From positions 34,988 to 98,987 of the forward strand of contig JASGEI010000002.1 in assembly GCA_047606545.1 (NCBI GenBank): DNA of 64,000 nt. The letters run 5' to 3'. A program made the translations under genes and the position numbers. Numbering within the stretch: the stretch's first letter is position 1; every line of letters starts with the position of its first letter. A model generated the notes under the pieces. The model made no database searches, was not told where the DNA came from, and saw only the letters and a program-made list of their open reading frames with translations. This document shows positions 43,363 through 52,369 of the stretch, piece by piece. The DNA comes from JASGDC01 sp047606545 (GTDB taxonomy: Bacteria; Actinomycetota; Actinomycetes; Actinomycetales; Micrococcaceae).

Positions 43363-45135
43363 ATGACTGAAATTCTTAGAATGTCGAAATTATTTGTTCG
43401 AACATTACGGGAAGATCCTGTCGATGCCGAAGTCTTAAGCCACAAATTACTAGTACGTGCTGGTTATATTAGACGTGCTGCTCCAGGAATATACTCTTGG
43501 TTGCCACTGGGACTTAAAGTTAAAGCCAATATTGAGAAAATTGTGCGTGAGGAAATGGAAGCAATAAATTCTCAAGAAGTACATTTTCCAGCTTTATTAC
43601 CTAAAGAACCTTATGCAAAGAGTGGACGTTGGGTAGAATACGGTGATAATTTATTTCGCTTGCAAGATCGTAAAGAAGCAGATTATTTACTAGCTCCTAC
43701 ACATGAAGAAGTATTTACTTTACTTGTGAAGGATATGTATTCTTCTTATAAAGATTTGCCATTGTCGTTATACCAGATTCAAGATAAATACCGCGATGAG
43801 GCTCGTCCTCGTGCGGGTTTGCTTCGTGGTCGTGAGTTTACGATGAAAGATGCGTATTCTTTTGATATTGACGATGAAGGTCTTGAGAATTCATATCAAG
43901 ATATGCGCGGTGCATATATTAAGATTTTCGATCGTATTGGTATCAAAGCAATTCCAGTTAAAGCAACATCAGGTGCAATGGGCGGTAGTAAGAGTGAAGA
44001 GTTCTTACATCCTACCGATATTGGTGAAGATACTTATGTGCGAACTAAAGCTGGCTATGCTGCTAATGCTGAAGCAGTTGAAACTGTAGTTCCTAAAGAT
44101 TTTTATCATACAGATGATGATTTTGAAGTTGTTGAAACAATCGACACTCCAACCATTGCTACAGCTGTAGAACGCCTGCAAGAAAATGGCCATGATATAG
44201 AAGCCGATGGGACTTTGAAAAATGTAGTTATTGCAGTTTCTCGACCTGATGGTAAACGTGAAATCATGGTTATCGGTCTTCCTGGTAATCGTCAAGTTGA
44301 TTTAAAACGTGTTGAAGCAAACCTAAATATGGGCGAAATTGAAATTGAGAATGCTACCGATGCAGACCTTAAAAAGCATAATTTAGTTGCTGGTTATATT
44401 GGTCCTATTAATGTTGATGGAAAGCAATTCCTTGGTACTGATGGTATTAGTGGAGTGCGTTATCTGGTTGACCCAAGAATCGTAAAAGGTTCTTCATGGG
44501 CTACTGGTGTAAATATTAAAGATAAGCACATTGTTAATTTGACACATGGTCGTGATTTTGCAGTTGATGGATTCATAGAGTGTGCTCAAATTGAAAATGG
44601 TGATGAAGCTCCAGATGGTTCAGGTAAGCTTGAATTAGCTCGTGGTATCGAAATTGGACATATTTTCCAGTTAGGGCGCAAATATGCTGAAGTTTTGGGG
44701 CTTAAAGTACTAGACCAAAATGGTAAGCAAGTTACCGTCACTATGGGCTCTTATGGTATTGGTGTTACTCGTATTCTGGCGGCAGTCGCCGAAGGAACAG
44801 GCGATGCGAAGGGGCTTTGTTGGCCTGCACATTTAGCTCCGGCTCAAGTGCATATTGTCATGGCTGGTAAAAGTGAAGAAATTGCACAGGTTGCAGAAGA
44901 ATTTGCTGAAGAGTTAAAAAATATTGGTGTTTCAGTACTATTAGATGACCGTCCAAAGGTTTCTCCTGGCGTGAAATTTGGGGATGCCGAGTTGCTTGGT
45001 ATGCCTTATATTCTGGTAGTTGGTCGAGGTCTTAAGAACGGCGAAATTGAAATTAGAGATCGTAAAACGGGCACTGCTACTGAGATTAAGCTGAGTGAAG
45101 TTGTTAATTACCTGCAAAAACAACTAAAAGATTAG
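43363..45135 (+). CDS. proS: Prolyl-tRNA synthetase
   Basis: A 590-residue class II aminoacyl-tRNA synthetase. Motif 1 region SHKLLVRAGYIRRAAPGIYS followed by WLPLG; motif 2 YRDEARPRAGLLRGREFTMK; motif 3 GSYGIGVTRILAAVAE. A central insertion of about 180 residues (about 225-410) is the YbaK-like editing domain of bacterial-type ProRS, including KEIMVIGLPGNRQVDLKRVE in near form. A C-terminal anticodon-binding domain (HIVMAGKSEEIAQ onward) ends the protein. It starts 17 nt after the BY-kinase gene. Confidence 0.97.
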   Translation: MTEILRMSKLFVRTLREDPVDAEVLSHKLLVRAGYIRRAAPGIYSWLPLGLKVKANIEKIVREEMEAINSQEVHFPALLPKEPYAKSGRWVEYGDNLFRLQDRKEADYLLAPTHEEVFTLLVKDMYSSYKDLPLSLYQIQDKYRDEARPRAGLLRGREFTMKDAYSFDIDDEGLENSYQDMRGAYIKIFDRIGIKAIPVKATSGAMGGSKSEEFLHPTDIGEDTYVRTKAGYAANAEAVETVVPKDFYHTDDDFEVVETIDTPTIATAVERLQENGHDIEADGTLKNVVIAVSRPDGKREIMVIGLPGNRQVDLKRVEANLNMGEIEIENATDADLKKHNLVAGYIGPINVDGKQFLGTDGISGVRYLVDPRIVKGSSWATGVNIKDKHIVNLTHGRDFAVDGFIECAQIENGDEAPDGSGKLELARGIEIGHIFQLGRKYAEVLGLKVLDQNGKQVTVTMGSYGIGVTRILAAVAEGTGDAKGLCWPAHLAPAQVHIVMAGKSEEIAQVAEEFAEELKNIGVSVLLDDRPKVSPGVKFGDAELLGMPYILVVGRGLKNGEIEIRDRKTGTATEIKLSEVVNYLQKQLKD

Positions 45136-45157
45136 CTTTTCTTTGTCCTTTACTCTG

Positions 45158-45217
45158 TTAACCGTTACCATTGAATTGGGTGTTGTAAGTTGTTAAACAG
45201 AATTTAATAACGGTTAA
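45158..45217 (+). promoter_or_regulatory. Inverted repeat in front of the rimP ribosome site
   Basis: TTAACCGTTA (45158-45167) and TAACGGTTAA (45208-45217) are exact complements separated by 40 nt. The right arm ends one base before AGAAAGG, the ribosome site of rimP. Formed in RNA, the stem would sit directly against that site. Confidence 0.45.
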
Positions 45218-45233
45218 TAGAAAGGCGAAAACC

Positions 45234-45713
45234 ATTCAAACAAATCTTCGTGAGCTTATTGCTGAGACTGCAAAAGCTAAACAGATTATTTTAGTTGATG
45301 TTAACTATCTTAAAGAAGTTAATCAAAATTTCCTGGAGATTGTAGTTGATATTAATAGAGTGGAGTCTATTACCCTTGACGAGGTGGCTGATTTTAGTAA
45401 TCTACTTTCAAAAGCTCTTGATGAAGAAAATCTAATTGATGAGGCATATGAGTTGCAGGTATTTTCCCCAGGTGCGGATATGCCACTTACTGAAGAACGA
45501 CATTTTCAGCGTGCCATTAATAAGGTAGTGTTAGTAACAAAAAACGATAAAAAGATTATTCGAGGTATCTTACTTTCCGCAAATGAAGATGAAATAGTTA
45601 TAGAGCAAAAGAAGCTACTTGAAAAAGGAAAAGCTCCTAAAAAAAGTGATATAGGCAAACTAAATATTAGCCGGGACGATATTACTAATGTTATAGTGGA
45701 ACTTCCAAATTGA
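45234..45713 (+). CDS. rimP: Ribosome maturation factor RimP, probable ATT start
   Basis: RimP helps assemble the 30S subunit. The two-domain pattern is clear: FLEIVVDINRVESITLDEVA, then the signature YELQVFSPGADMPLTEERHF and a C-terminal Sm-like domain. Homology extends upstream of the first standard start (GTG at 45360), through TNLRELIAETAKAKQIILVD. The frame is open back to a TAA at 45186 but contains no ATG, GTG or TTG before 45360. AGAAAGG lies 8 nt before an ATT at 45234, so ATT is the best start and gives 159 residues, the normal size. A CTG at 45333 is too late. It heads rimP-nusA-ylxR-infB-rbfA. Confidence 0.85.
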   Translation: MQTNLRELIAETAKAKQIILVDVNYLKEVNQNFLEIVVDINRVESITLDEVADFSNLLSKALDEENLIDEAYELQVFSPGADMPLTEERHFQRAINKVVLVTKNDKKIIRGILLSANEDEIVIEQKKLLEKGKAPKKSDIGKLNISRDDITNVIVELPN

Positions 45714-45753
45714 ATAATAAAAGAATTAACAATGAAATAAAAGGGTGGGTACT

Positions 45754-46725
45754 GTGGACTTAGATGCATTAAAGATTTTAGCTGACGAGCGTGAGATTCC
45801 ATTGGAATCTATTGTGCCAGCAATTGAAAAGGCAATTTTAACTGCTTACTATAAAACACGGGAATCTTCTCATGAAGCTCGCTGTGAACTAGATATGGCT
45901 ACTGGAGATGTACATATTTGGGTGCCGGAGTTAAATGATGAAGATGAAGCTATCGGAGAGTATGATGATACTCCAGAAGGTTTTGGTCGTATTGCAGCAA
46001 GTACCGCTCGGCAGGTAATTTTTAGTAGTTTACGTGACATTGAAGATGGGCAAGTCCTTGGTAGCTTCAAGCAAAAAGCTGGAGAAGTAGTATCTGGAAT
46101 TATCCAACAAGGTCCGCATGAAGATATGGTTTTAGTGGATCTAGGTGATTTTGAAGCAATCTTGCCACCTTCTGAACAAGTTCCTGGTGAAGACTACAGC
46201 CATGGAAAACGTATCCGTTGTTTAATTGTAGATGCCAAGATGGGAAATAAGGGACCGGAGATTACACTTTCGCGTTCTCACCCAGACTTTGTGCGTAAGT
46301 TATTTGCATTAGAAGTTCCAGAAATAGTACACGGAACTGTAAAAATAATGGCATTGGCACGTGAATCTGGATACCGCACTAAAATGGCTGTTAAAGCTAC
46401 GGAAAAAGGTTTAAACCCGAAGGGTGCTTGTATCGGCGAAATGGGTTCTAGAGTACGTGCAGTAATGAATGAATTGAACGAGGAAAAGATTGATATCGTT
46501 GATTATAGCGATGATCCTGAGAAGTTTATTTCACATGCTTTATCCCCATCGCAAGTATTATCAGTAGACATTATTGATGAAGAGACCCATTCAGCTCAAG
46601 CCATTGTGCCAGATTACCAATTATCATTGGCGATTGGTAAAGAAGGGCAGAATGCGAGGTTAGCAGCCAAGCTAACTGGTTGGCGAATTGATATTATCTC
46701 TGATATGGAAGCCATGAAGCGTTAA
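45754..46725 (+). CDS. nusA: Transcription termination/antitermination factor NusA
   Basis: NusA binds RNA polymerase and modulates pausing, termination and antitermination. The 323-residue protein has the N-terminal domain (DLDALKILADEREIPLESIV), an S1 domain (VSGIIQQGPHEDMVLVDLGD) and two KH domains with NPKGACIGEMGSRVRAVMNE and SLAIGKEGQNARLAAKLTGW. The GTG at 45754 is preferred over the GTG at 45745 because AAGGGTGGG lies just before it. It follows rimP by 40 nt. Confidence 0.95.
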   Translation: MDLDALKILADEREIPLESIVPAIEKAILTAYYKTRESSHEARCELDMATGDVHIWVPELNDEDEAIGEYDDTPEGFGRIAASTARQVIFSSLRDIEDGQVLGSFKQKAGEVVSGIIQQGPHEDMVLVDLGDFEAILPPSEQVPGEDYSHGKRIRCLIVDAKMGNKGPEITLSRSHPDFVRKLFALEVPEIVHGTVKIMALARESGYRTKMAVKATEKGLNPKGACIGEMGSRVRAVMNELNEEKIDIVDYSDDPEKFISHALSPSQVLSVDIIDEETHSAQAIVPDYQLSLAIGKEGQNARLAAKLTGWRIDIISDMEAMKR

Positions 46726-46748
46726 TATTGTGTAGAATGGAATAAAGC

Positions 46749-47012
46749 GTGGGTTTAACTTCAGCTAACCCGATACGTACCTGTGTGGTATGCCGTAAAA
46801 AAGGTAGCCGACAGGAGCTTACACGTATCGCATTGGTTAAAGAAAAATCTAGCTTTTATGCTGTAAAGGACTATACTAAGTCATTACTTGGGCGCGGTGC
46901 TTGGGTACATGATGATTGTTTTACAGCATTACAACGTAAGAATGTGCTAAATAGAGCATTCAAGTTCGTTGGTCAGATAAAACTTGACCGACTTGAGAGT
47001 AAGAGTGGATAA
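46749..47012 (+). CDS. ylxR: YlxR family RNA-binding protein (DUF448)
   Basis: An 87-residue basic protein with the family motifs RTCVVCRKKGSRQELTRIAL and LLGRGAWVHDDCF. YlxR proteins bind nucleic acid and act as modulators in this operon position between nusA and infB. The start is a GTG at 46749, 23 nt after nusA, behind GGAATAAAGC. No promoter is evident between it and nusA. Confidence 0.92.
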   Translation: MGLTSANPIRTCVVCRKKGSRQELTRIALVKEKSSFYAVKDYTKSLLGRGAWVHDDCFTALQRKNVLNRAFKFVGQIKLDRLESKSG

Positions 47013-47067
47013 CGAAATTATGGACAAGCAGTGAGTCTCTCACAATGAGTTCGGTAAATGTGTAGAT

Positions 47068-47094
47068 GATTCGCATCCTGTTTTGATGCGGATC
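47068..47094 (+). promoter_or_regulatory. Hairpin before infB
   Basis: GATTCGCATC pairs with GATGCGGATC (one G-U pair) around a 7-nt loop, ending 8 nt before the infB ribosome site ACAGGAG. No U tract follows, so it may be a leader or processing hairpin rather than a terminator. Confidence 0.4.
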
Positions 47095-47108
47095 AAGACA
47101 GGAGAAAA

Positions 47109-49919
47109 GTGGCTAAACTTCGAGTTCACGAGTTAGCAAAAGAACTGGGTGTAACCAGTAAAGAAGCAATTGCTAGATTAAAGGAGTTAGGGGAGTTTGT
47201 AAAATCAGCTTCCTCTACAGTAGAAGCTCCAGCGCAGAAAAAATTGCGTGAGTCTTATAGAGCAGAGCTAAAAGCAAAAGCACTTGCTGAAGCAAAAAAG
47301 GCTCCAGAAAAGACTTCAACTAAAACAAATTCAGCAGCTAAAAAGCCTGCTACAAAAAAGACAACTACGGCAGCTAAACCAACTGTAAAAAAACCAGGAC
47401 CAAAGCCGGTACCAAAAGCAGCGCCAAAGTTAGCTGCTAATAAAACTGATATAAAAACTTCATCAGCAAAGCCTACTAACAATAAGCCTCATGCTAAGGT
47501 ACCGGAAAAGTCAGTTGGTACAAAACCTGCACCAGCAGCTAAAAAGCCTGCTGTGAAACCAGGACCAAAGCCAATGGCGCCTAAGCCATCAGCTTTGCGT
47601 AAGGGGGGTCGTCCAGGGAATAACCCATTTGCTTCGTCGCAAGGTATGCCAAAACCACGCTCAGGTCGTGGGGGTCGTCCAGGGAATAACCCATTTGCTT
47701 CGTCGCAAGGTATGCCAAAACCACGCTCAGGTCGTGGGGGCAGTGGAGGGCCACGTCCAGGCAGTGCTCGCCCGGGTAATAAGCCTAATGATCGTAATAA
47801 TAACCAAAGTGGTAACCGCAACCAACGCAGGCAAGATAACAATAAGCCACAACAGCGTCAGCAAGGTTCAAGCCCATATAATAATAATCGTCCAGGTGGT
47901 AATAAACCATTTGGTACTCCACCTTCTCAAGGCTTAAGTACTCCTACTCGGGGTGGCTTTGGAAAAGGTGGCGGTCGTCGTGGTAATGCTGCTGGTGCTT
48001 TTGGTAAAGGTGGCAGCCGGGCTAAGCAACGTAAGTCAAAGCGTGAAAAGCGTCGTCAACAAATGCAGCAAATGCAGGTGCCAGGTTCACAAGGTACTAC
48101 TATTCCAAAAGGTAATGGGCAAATTATCAGGCTACGCCGTGGGGCAACATTAACAGATTTCGCTGATAAAATTGATGTGAATCCAGCGGCATTAGTAATG
48201 ATGTTGATGAAACTTGGTGAAATGGCTACCGCAACTCAGTCACTTGACGAAGATACTTTCCAATTACTAGGTGATGAGTTAGGTTATACTGTCGAAGTAG
48301 TATCTGCAGAGGATGAAGATCGAGAACTATTAGAGTCTTTCAATATTGATCTAGAAGCAGAAACTGCTGCTGAAGATGAAGAAGATTTAGCGGCTCGTCC
48401 TCCAGTAGTGACAGTAATGGGTCACGTTGATCATGGTAAGACTCGTCTTCTAGATGCAATCCGTCACTCTGATACTATCAAGCACGAGCATGGTGGTATT
48501 ACCCAACATATAGGTGCATACCAGATTCACCATGAACATGAAAATACTGAACGTGCAATTACTTTCATTGATACTCCAGGTCACGAAGCTTTCACAGCAA
48601 TGCGTGCACGTGGTGCTAAAGTAACTGACATCGCAGTACTAGTTGTTGCCGCTGATGATGGTGTGATGCCTCAGACTATTGAAGCATTAAATCACGCCCA
48701 AGCAGCAGATGTGCCAATTGTGGTAGCAGTTAACAAGATTGACCGTCCAGGTGCTTCACCTGATAAGATTCGTGGTCAATTAACTGAATATAACTTAGTG
48801 CCAGAAGAATATGGTGGAGACACTATGTTTATCGATGTATCTGCACTTAAAGGCCAAGGTATTAATGACTTGCTTGATGCGGTGTTCTTAACTGCTGATG
48901 CTGCAATTGAATTGAAAGCTAATCCTAAGAAAGAAGCTCGTGGAGTAGCTATTGAAGCAAACCTTGATAAAGGTCGTGGTGCAGTATCTACTGTCCTTGT
49001 GCAGCAAGGTACTTTGCATATCGGTGACAATATCGTAGCTGGTACAGCACATGGTCGTGTCCGCGCCATGTTTGATGAGCATGGCAATAATGTCAAAGAG
49101 GCCGGACCATCTCGTCCAGTACAGGTACTTGGTTTAACTTCAGTGCCACATGCAGGTGATGGTTTCATCGTGACTAAAGACGATAAGACCGCTCGTCAAA
49201 TTGCTGAAAAACGTGAAACTGCTGAGCGTAATGCAATTCTTGCAAAGCGTCGTAAACGCGGTAGTCTTGAAGAACTTAACGCTGCAATTGCTGCAGGAAA
49301 GGTAGATACTTTGAGCTTAATTCTTAAGGGTGACGTTTCTGGTGCTGTTGAGGCTCTGGAAGATGCATTGCTTAAGATTGATGTGGGTGATGAGGTAGAT
49401 GTTAGAGTAATTCACCGCGGAGTTGGTGCGGTTACGATGAACGACGTTAACCTTGCTACAGTTGATAATGCAGTAATTATTGGTTTCAATGTCCGTGCAG
49501 CTGATCAGGTGGCTGAACTGGCTGACCGTGAAGGCGTGGAACTACGTTATTACTCAGTTATTTACTCAGCGATTGATGATATCGAAGCTACTCTTAAAGG
49601 CATGCTTAAGCCAGAGTATGAAGAAGTTCAGCTTGGCCAAGCTGAAGTTCGTGATGTGTTCCGTTCTTCTAAGTTCGGTAATATTGCGGGTTGTATGGTT
49701 AAAAGTGGCACAGTGCGTCGTAATGCAAAGGCTCGTCTAGTTCGTGATGGAGTAGTAGTTCAAGAGAACTTGACGATTGACTCTTTGAAGCGTTTCAAAG
49801 ATGATGCTACTGAAGTCCGTGAAGGCTTTGAATGTGGTATCGGCCTTGGTAATTTCAATGACATTAAGGTAGATGACATCATTGAAACCTTTGAGATGCA
49901 AGAGAAACCTCGCGTCTAA
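47109..49919 (+). CDS. infB: Translation initiation factor IF-2
   Basis: IF-2 is the GTPase that brings initiator tRNA to the ribosome. The 936-residue protein starts at GTG with ACAGGAGAAAA upstream. Residues 1-~330 are Lys/Ala/Pro- then Gly/Arg/Asn/Gln-rich and disordered, typical for actinobacteria; this part contains an exact in-frame 66-bp tandem duplication. The G domain follows: PVVTVMGHVDHGKTRLLDAI, FIDTPGHEAF and VNKIDRP. The C-terminal domains C1 and C2 end the protein (LRYYSVIYSAIDDIEATLKG; AKARLVRDGVVV). Confidence 0.97.
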   Translation: MAKLRVHELAKELGVTSKEAIARLKELGEFVKSASSTVEAPAQKKLRESYRAELKAKALAEAKKAPEKTSTKTNSAAKKPATKKTTTAAKPTVKKPGPKPVPKAAPKLAANKTDIKTSSAKPTNNKPHAKVPEKSVGTKPAPAAKKPAVKPGPKPMAPKPSALRKGGRPGNNPFASSQGMPKPRSGRGGRPGNNPFASSQGMPKPRSGRGGSGGPRPGSARPGNKPNDRNNNQSGNRNQRRQDNNKPQQRQQGSSPYNNNRPGGNKPFGTPPSQGLSTPTRGGFGKGGGRRGNAAGAFGKGGSRAKQRKSKREKRRQQMQQMQVPGSQGTTIPKGNGQIIRLRRGATLTDFADKIDVNPAALVMMLMKLGEMATATQSLDEDTFQLLGDELGYTVEVVSAEDEDRELLESFNIDLEAETAAEDEEDLAARPPVVTVMGHVDHGKTRLLDAIRHSDTIKHEHGGITQHIGAYQIHHEHENTERAITFIDTPGHEAFTAMRARGAKVTDIAVLVVAADDGVMPQTIEALNHAQAADVPIVVAVNKIDRPGASPDKIRGQLTEYNLVPEEYGGDTMFIDVSALKGQGINDLLDAVFLTADAAIELKANPKKEARGVAIEANLDKGRGAVSTVLVQQGTLHIGDNIVAGTAHGRVRAMFDEHGNNVKEAGPSRPVQVLGLTSVPHAGDGFIVTKDDKTARQIAEKRETAERNAILAKRRKRGSLEELNAAIAAGKVDTLSLILKGDVSGAVEALEDALLKIDVGDEVDVRVIHRGVGAVTMNDVNLATVDNAVIIGFNVRAADQVAELADREGVELRYYSVIYSAIDDIEATLKGMLKPEYEEVQLGQAEVRDVFRSSKFGNIAGCMVKSGTVRRNAKARLVRDGVVVQENLTIDSLKRFKDDATEVREGFECGIGLGNFNDIKVDDIIETFEMQEKPRV
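47605..47736 (+). repeat. Exact 66-bp tandem duplication in infB
   Basis: Two identical 66-bp units (47605-47670 and 47671-47736) encode 22 residues each, GRPGNNPFASSQGMPKPRSG plus GG-type junctions. No base differs between the copies. Confidence 0.9.
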
Positions 49920-49936
49920 GGAAGGAAGTAGTTATT

Positions 49937-50350
49937 GTGTCAGAAAACCCAAGAGCTCGTAAACTCGCTGATCAGATTAAGGAAATAGTTGCAGTAACTC
50001 TAGAGCGCAAAGTTAAAGATCCACGCTTAGGCTTTGTAACTATTACTGATTCCCGAGTTACTGGAGATTTACAGCATGCAACTTTGTTTTATACAGTACT
50101 TGGTAGTGAAGAAGAGCTAGCTGATACTCAGAAAGCTCTTAACTCTGCTAAAGGCATGATTCGCACTGAGGTAGGACGTAACGTTACAGTACGTTTAACT
50201 CCATCCTTAGATTTTGTGCACGATGCTTTACCTGAAACCTCTAGCTTTCTAGAAAGTAAGTTGGCAGAGGCTGCTGCACAAGATGAAAAAGTGCGTAAGC
50301 TTGCTGAAAAAGCAAAGTATTCTGGTGGAGAAGATCCGTATACATCGTAA
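49937..50350 (+). CDS. rbfA: Ribosome-binding factor A
   Basis: RbfA is a 30S maturation factor with a KH-like fold. The 137-residue protein contains RKLADQIKEIVAVTLERKVK, DPRLGFVTITDSRVTGDLQH and the C-terminal VRLTPSLDFVHDALPETSSF. It starts at GTG 17 nt after infB behind AAGGAAG, and ends the operon with a hairpin terminator. Confidence 0.95.
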   Translation: MSENPRARKLADQIKEIVAVTLERKVKDPRLGFVTITDSRVTGDLQHATLFYTVLGSEEELADTQKALNSAKGMIRTEVGRNVTVRLTPSLDFVHDALPETSSFLESKLAEAAAQDEKVRKLAEKAKYSGGEDPYTS

Positions 50351-50363
50351 GCTTATTTAACTT

Positions 50364-50397
50364 AAATAGTGGTTAGGGGTGCCTAGCCACTATTTTT
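50364..50397 (+). terminator. Rho-independent terminator of the rimP-rbfA operon
   Basis: AAATAGTGGTTAGG pairs with CCTAGCCACTATTT (one G-U pair) around a 4-nt loop, ending in TTTTT. Confidence 0.88.
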
Positions 50398-50568
50398 GTA
50401 TTAAGGGTCAATCTCAGTTTAAGGTAAATGGTACTTTTCATAACAAAAGGTATGTGCATTAAGGTACCATTTGTGAAAAAAGGTACCACTGGTTTTGTAC
50501 TTATTGAGGATTATATATAAGAGAGAGCAGTATAAAACATCACAAATATGTAGCTAAAAGAGGGCATA

Positions 50569-50598
50569 AAAATAGGAGGTCCGAAGACCTCCTATTTT
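50569..50598 (-). terminator. Rho-independent terminator of the first POT gene
   Basis: On the minus strand AAAATAGGAGGTC and its complement close a TTCG tetraloop and run into TTTTTATG. It lies 28 nt after the stop codon. The region 50398-50568 between the two terminators holds no gene, only a small inverted repeat AAATGGTAC / GTACCATTT. Confidence 0.88.
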
Positions 50599-50626
50599 AA
50601 ATATAAACTGTCGTTTACTTAATGGT

Positions 50627-52174
50627 TTATAATACACCTTTCATGCGCTTGTTAATCCATGGATTAAGAGCGAAGATGATACCACCCAATATGATAGATG
50701 CGATACCCAAAGTAGTGAAGTATGGAACTTCATTATTTGGATTGTAGAATCCAGCAATACTACCTGCAGCTGAAGTACCGATAGCACTTGCTAGGAAGAA
50801 AATTGCAACGAACTGAGTGATGAATGCTTTTGGTGCAAGCTGAGTTGATACAGCTAAACCAGTAGGAGAGATGAACATCTCACCGATTGTGAATACAAAC
50901 AAGATTGCAGCAATCAATAGGATTGGCGCACTGTTAGGACCACCATTAGCAAATGGTAAGAACATGAAGTATGCCAAACCGATGAAGATATTTGCCCAAC
51001 CAAACTTAGCAGAAGTACGTGGCTGTCCCTTCCACTTAGCCCATAGACCTGCGAAGAAGCCTGAAAGCAAAATGATGTATACCGGGTTAATTGACTGTAC
51101 CCAAGCTACTGGCATTTCCCAGTTACCGATGTGACGGTTCAAACGTTGGTCAGCGTAGATAGTCAATACTGTGAACTGCTGCTGGTATAGTGACCAGAAA
51201 CCAACCTGAGAAACTACAAGTGGTATTGAAGCGTAAACGCGAGAACGTTCTTCGTCATTAACTTTAGGGCTACGGATAATAGTGCTGTATAGGACTACTG
51301 CAGCGATAATTGCAAGTACGATAACTACGTTAGAAGCATCATCAATTGTGATGATACGAGTAGCGAAAGCAATTACAAAGAATAGGATAATTCCTGCAAG
51401 ACCCATGTAGAACTTTTTGCGTTCTTCATCAGCTAATGGGTTTGTAACAGTGTTAGCTGATTTTGGTAGGTGTTTACGATTAATAGCGTACTGAGTAAGA
51501 CCAATAGCCATACCAAATGCTGCAATACCGAAACCGTAGTGGAAACCGTAAGAAGTTTGCAACCAACCAGTTAGTAAAGGACCAATTAAACCACCCAAGT
51601 TTACACCTAAGTAATATAGTGCGAAGCCTGAGTTTAGGCGAACGTCACCTTTAGGGTAAAGGCTACCAACGATAGATGTTGAACAAGACTTTACACCACC
51701 AGCACCATAAGCAATAAGGAAGATACCTAGTGCTAAGCCACTGACGCCAGAACCTAAAGCAAGAGTAAGGTGTCCACACATTACCATGATTGCAGAAATG
51801 AACAAGACGCGTTCACGGCCAAGTAGACGGTCAGCAATCCAACTATTTGCCACGGCAGCTAAGTATGAACCACCACCGTAGGCACCTACAATTGAGGTAG
51901 CTGCAGCCTGGCTCATGCCTAGACCGCCTTGACTTACAGTGTAGTACATGTATAGCAGTACGATACCCTGAAGACCGTAGTATGAGAAACGTTCCCATGT
52001 TTCTACGCCGAATAGGGTTGCCATCTGCTTAGGATGCCCAAAGAACGAAGTGTCAGTGGGTATATCATTATTTTCTTCTAGTTCTTGATCGGCCATTGCT
52101 TCTGCCTCAAAAAGCTCAGCAGTGTTACCTTCAATACTAGAGATATTCTTAATTGGTGATTTTTTCTCTTCCAT
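50627..52174 (-). CDS. Peptide MFS transporter (POT/PTR2 family), first copy
   Basis: A proton-coupled di/tripeptide importer of 515 residues with about 14 membrane helices. The POT signature is present: VETWERFSYYGLQGIVLLYM (the ExxERFxYY proton-coupling motif in helix 1), YGAGGVKSC and FALYYLGVNLGGLIGPLLTG. Its ~45-residue N-terminal cytosolic tail is longer than usual. It is a paralogue of the next gene. A TATACT box ends 8 nt before the ATG without Shine-Dalgarno, so it has its own promoter. Confidence 0.94.
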   Translation of the reverse strand: MEEKKSPIKNISSIEGNTAELFEAEAMADQELEENNDIPTDTSFFGHPKQMATLFGVETWERFSYYGLQGIVLLYMYYTVSQGGLGMSQAAATSIVGAYGGGSYLAAVANSWIADRLLGRERVLFISAIMVMCGHLTLALGSGVSGLALGIFLIAYGAGGVKSCSTSIVGSLYPKGDVRLNSGFALYYLGVNLGGLIGPLLTGWLQTSYGFHYGFGIAAFGMAIGLTQYAINRKHLPKSANTVTNPLADEERKKFYMGLAGIILFFVIAFATRIITIDDASNVVIVLAIIAAVVLYSTIIRSPKVNDEERSRVYASIPLVVSQVGFWSLYQQQFTVLTIYADQRLNRHIGNWEMPVAWVQSINPVYIILLSGFFAGLWAKWKGQPRTSAKFGWANIFIGLAYFMFLPFANGGPNSAPILLIAAILFVFTIGEMFISPTGLAVSTQLAPKAFITQFVAIFFLASAIGTSAAGSIAGFYNPNNEVPYFTTLGIASIILGGIIFALNPWINKRMKGVL

Positions 52175-52182
52175 AGCTTATT

Positions 52183-52188
52183 AGTATA
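52183..52188 (-). promoter_or_regulatory. -10 element of the first POT gene
   Basis: TATACT with an upstream TG (extended type, TATGTATACT on the minus strand) ends 8 nt before the ATG, predicting a leaderless or one-base leader mRNA. Confidence 0.5.
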
Positions 52189-52301
52189 CATAATAATCTC
52201 TTATGGATAAAAATACTCATGCAAAAATCTAAAAATATTAGAAAAATATTTTTAGTAATCTCGTTATTCTTAGTTTCAACATCTTTGTTTAAAAATAATA
52301 T

Positions 52302-52341
52302 AGCAAACCCTCGATACTTTTTAAAGTATCGAGGGTTTGCT
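52302..52341 (-). terminator. Terminator of the second POT gene
   Basis: A perfect 19-bp stem (AGCAAACCCTCGATACTTT and its complement) with a 2-nt centre lies 28 nt after the stop codon, between the two POT genes. Confidence 0.85.
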
Positions 52342-52369
52342 GATTAGGGTTTTAACTAATAGCTATAAG

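Noticed and set aside
45360..45713. rimP starting at GTG 45360
   Set aside because: This would remove about 40 conserved N-terminal residues, and no ribosome site precedes that GTG at normal spacing.
47489..47842. Minus-strand Gly/Pro-rich frame with a duplicated segment
   Set aside because: Shadow of the infB tandem repeat in its disordered N-terminus.
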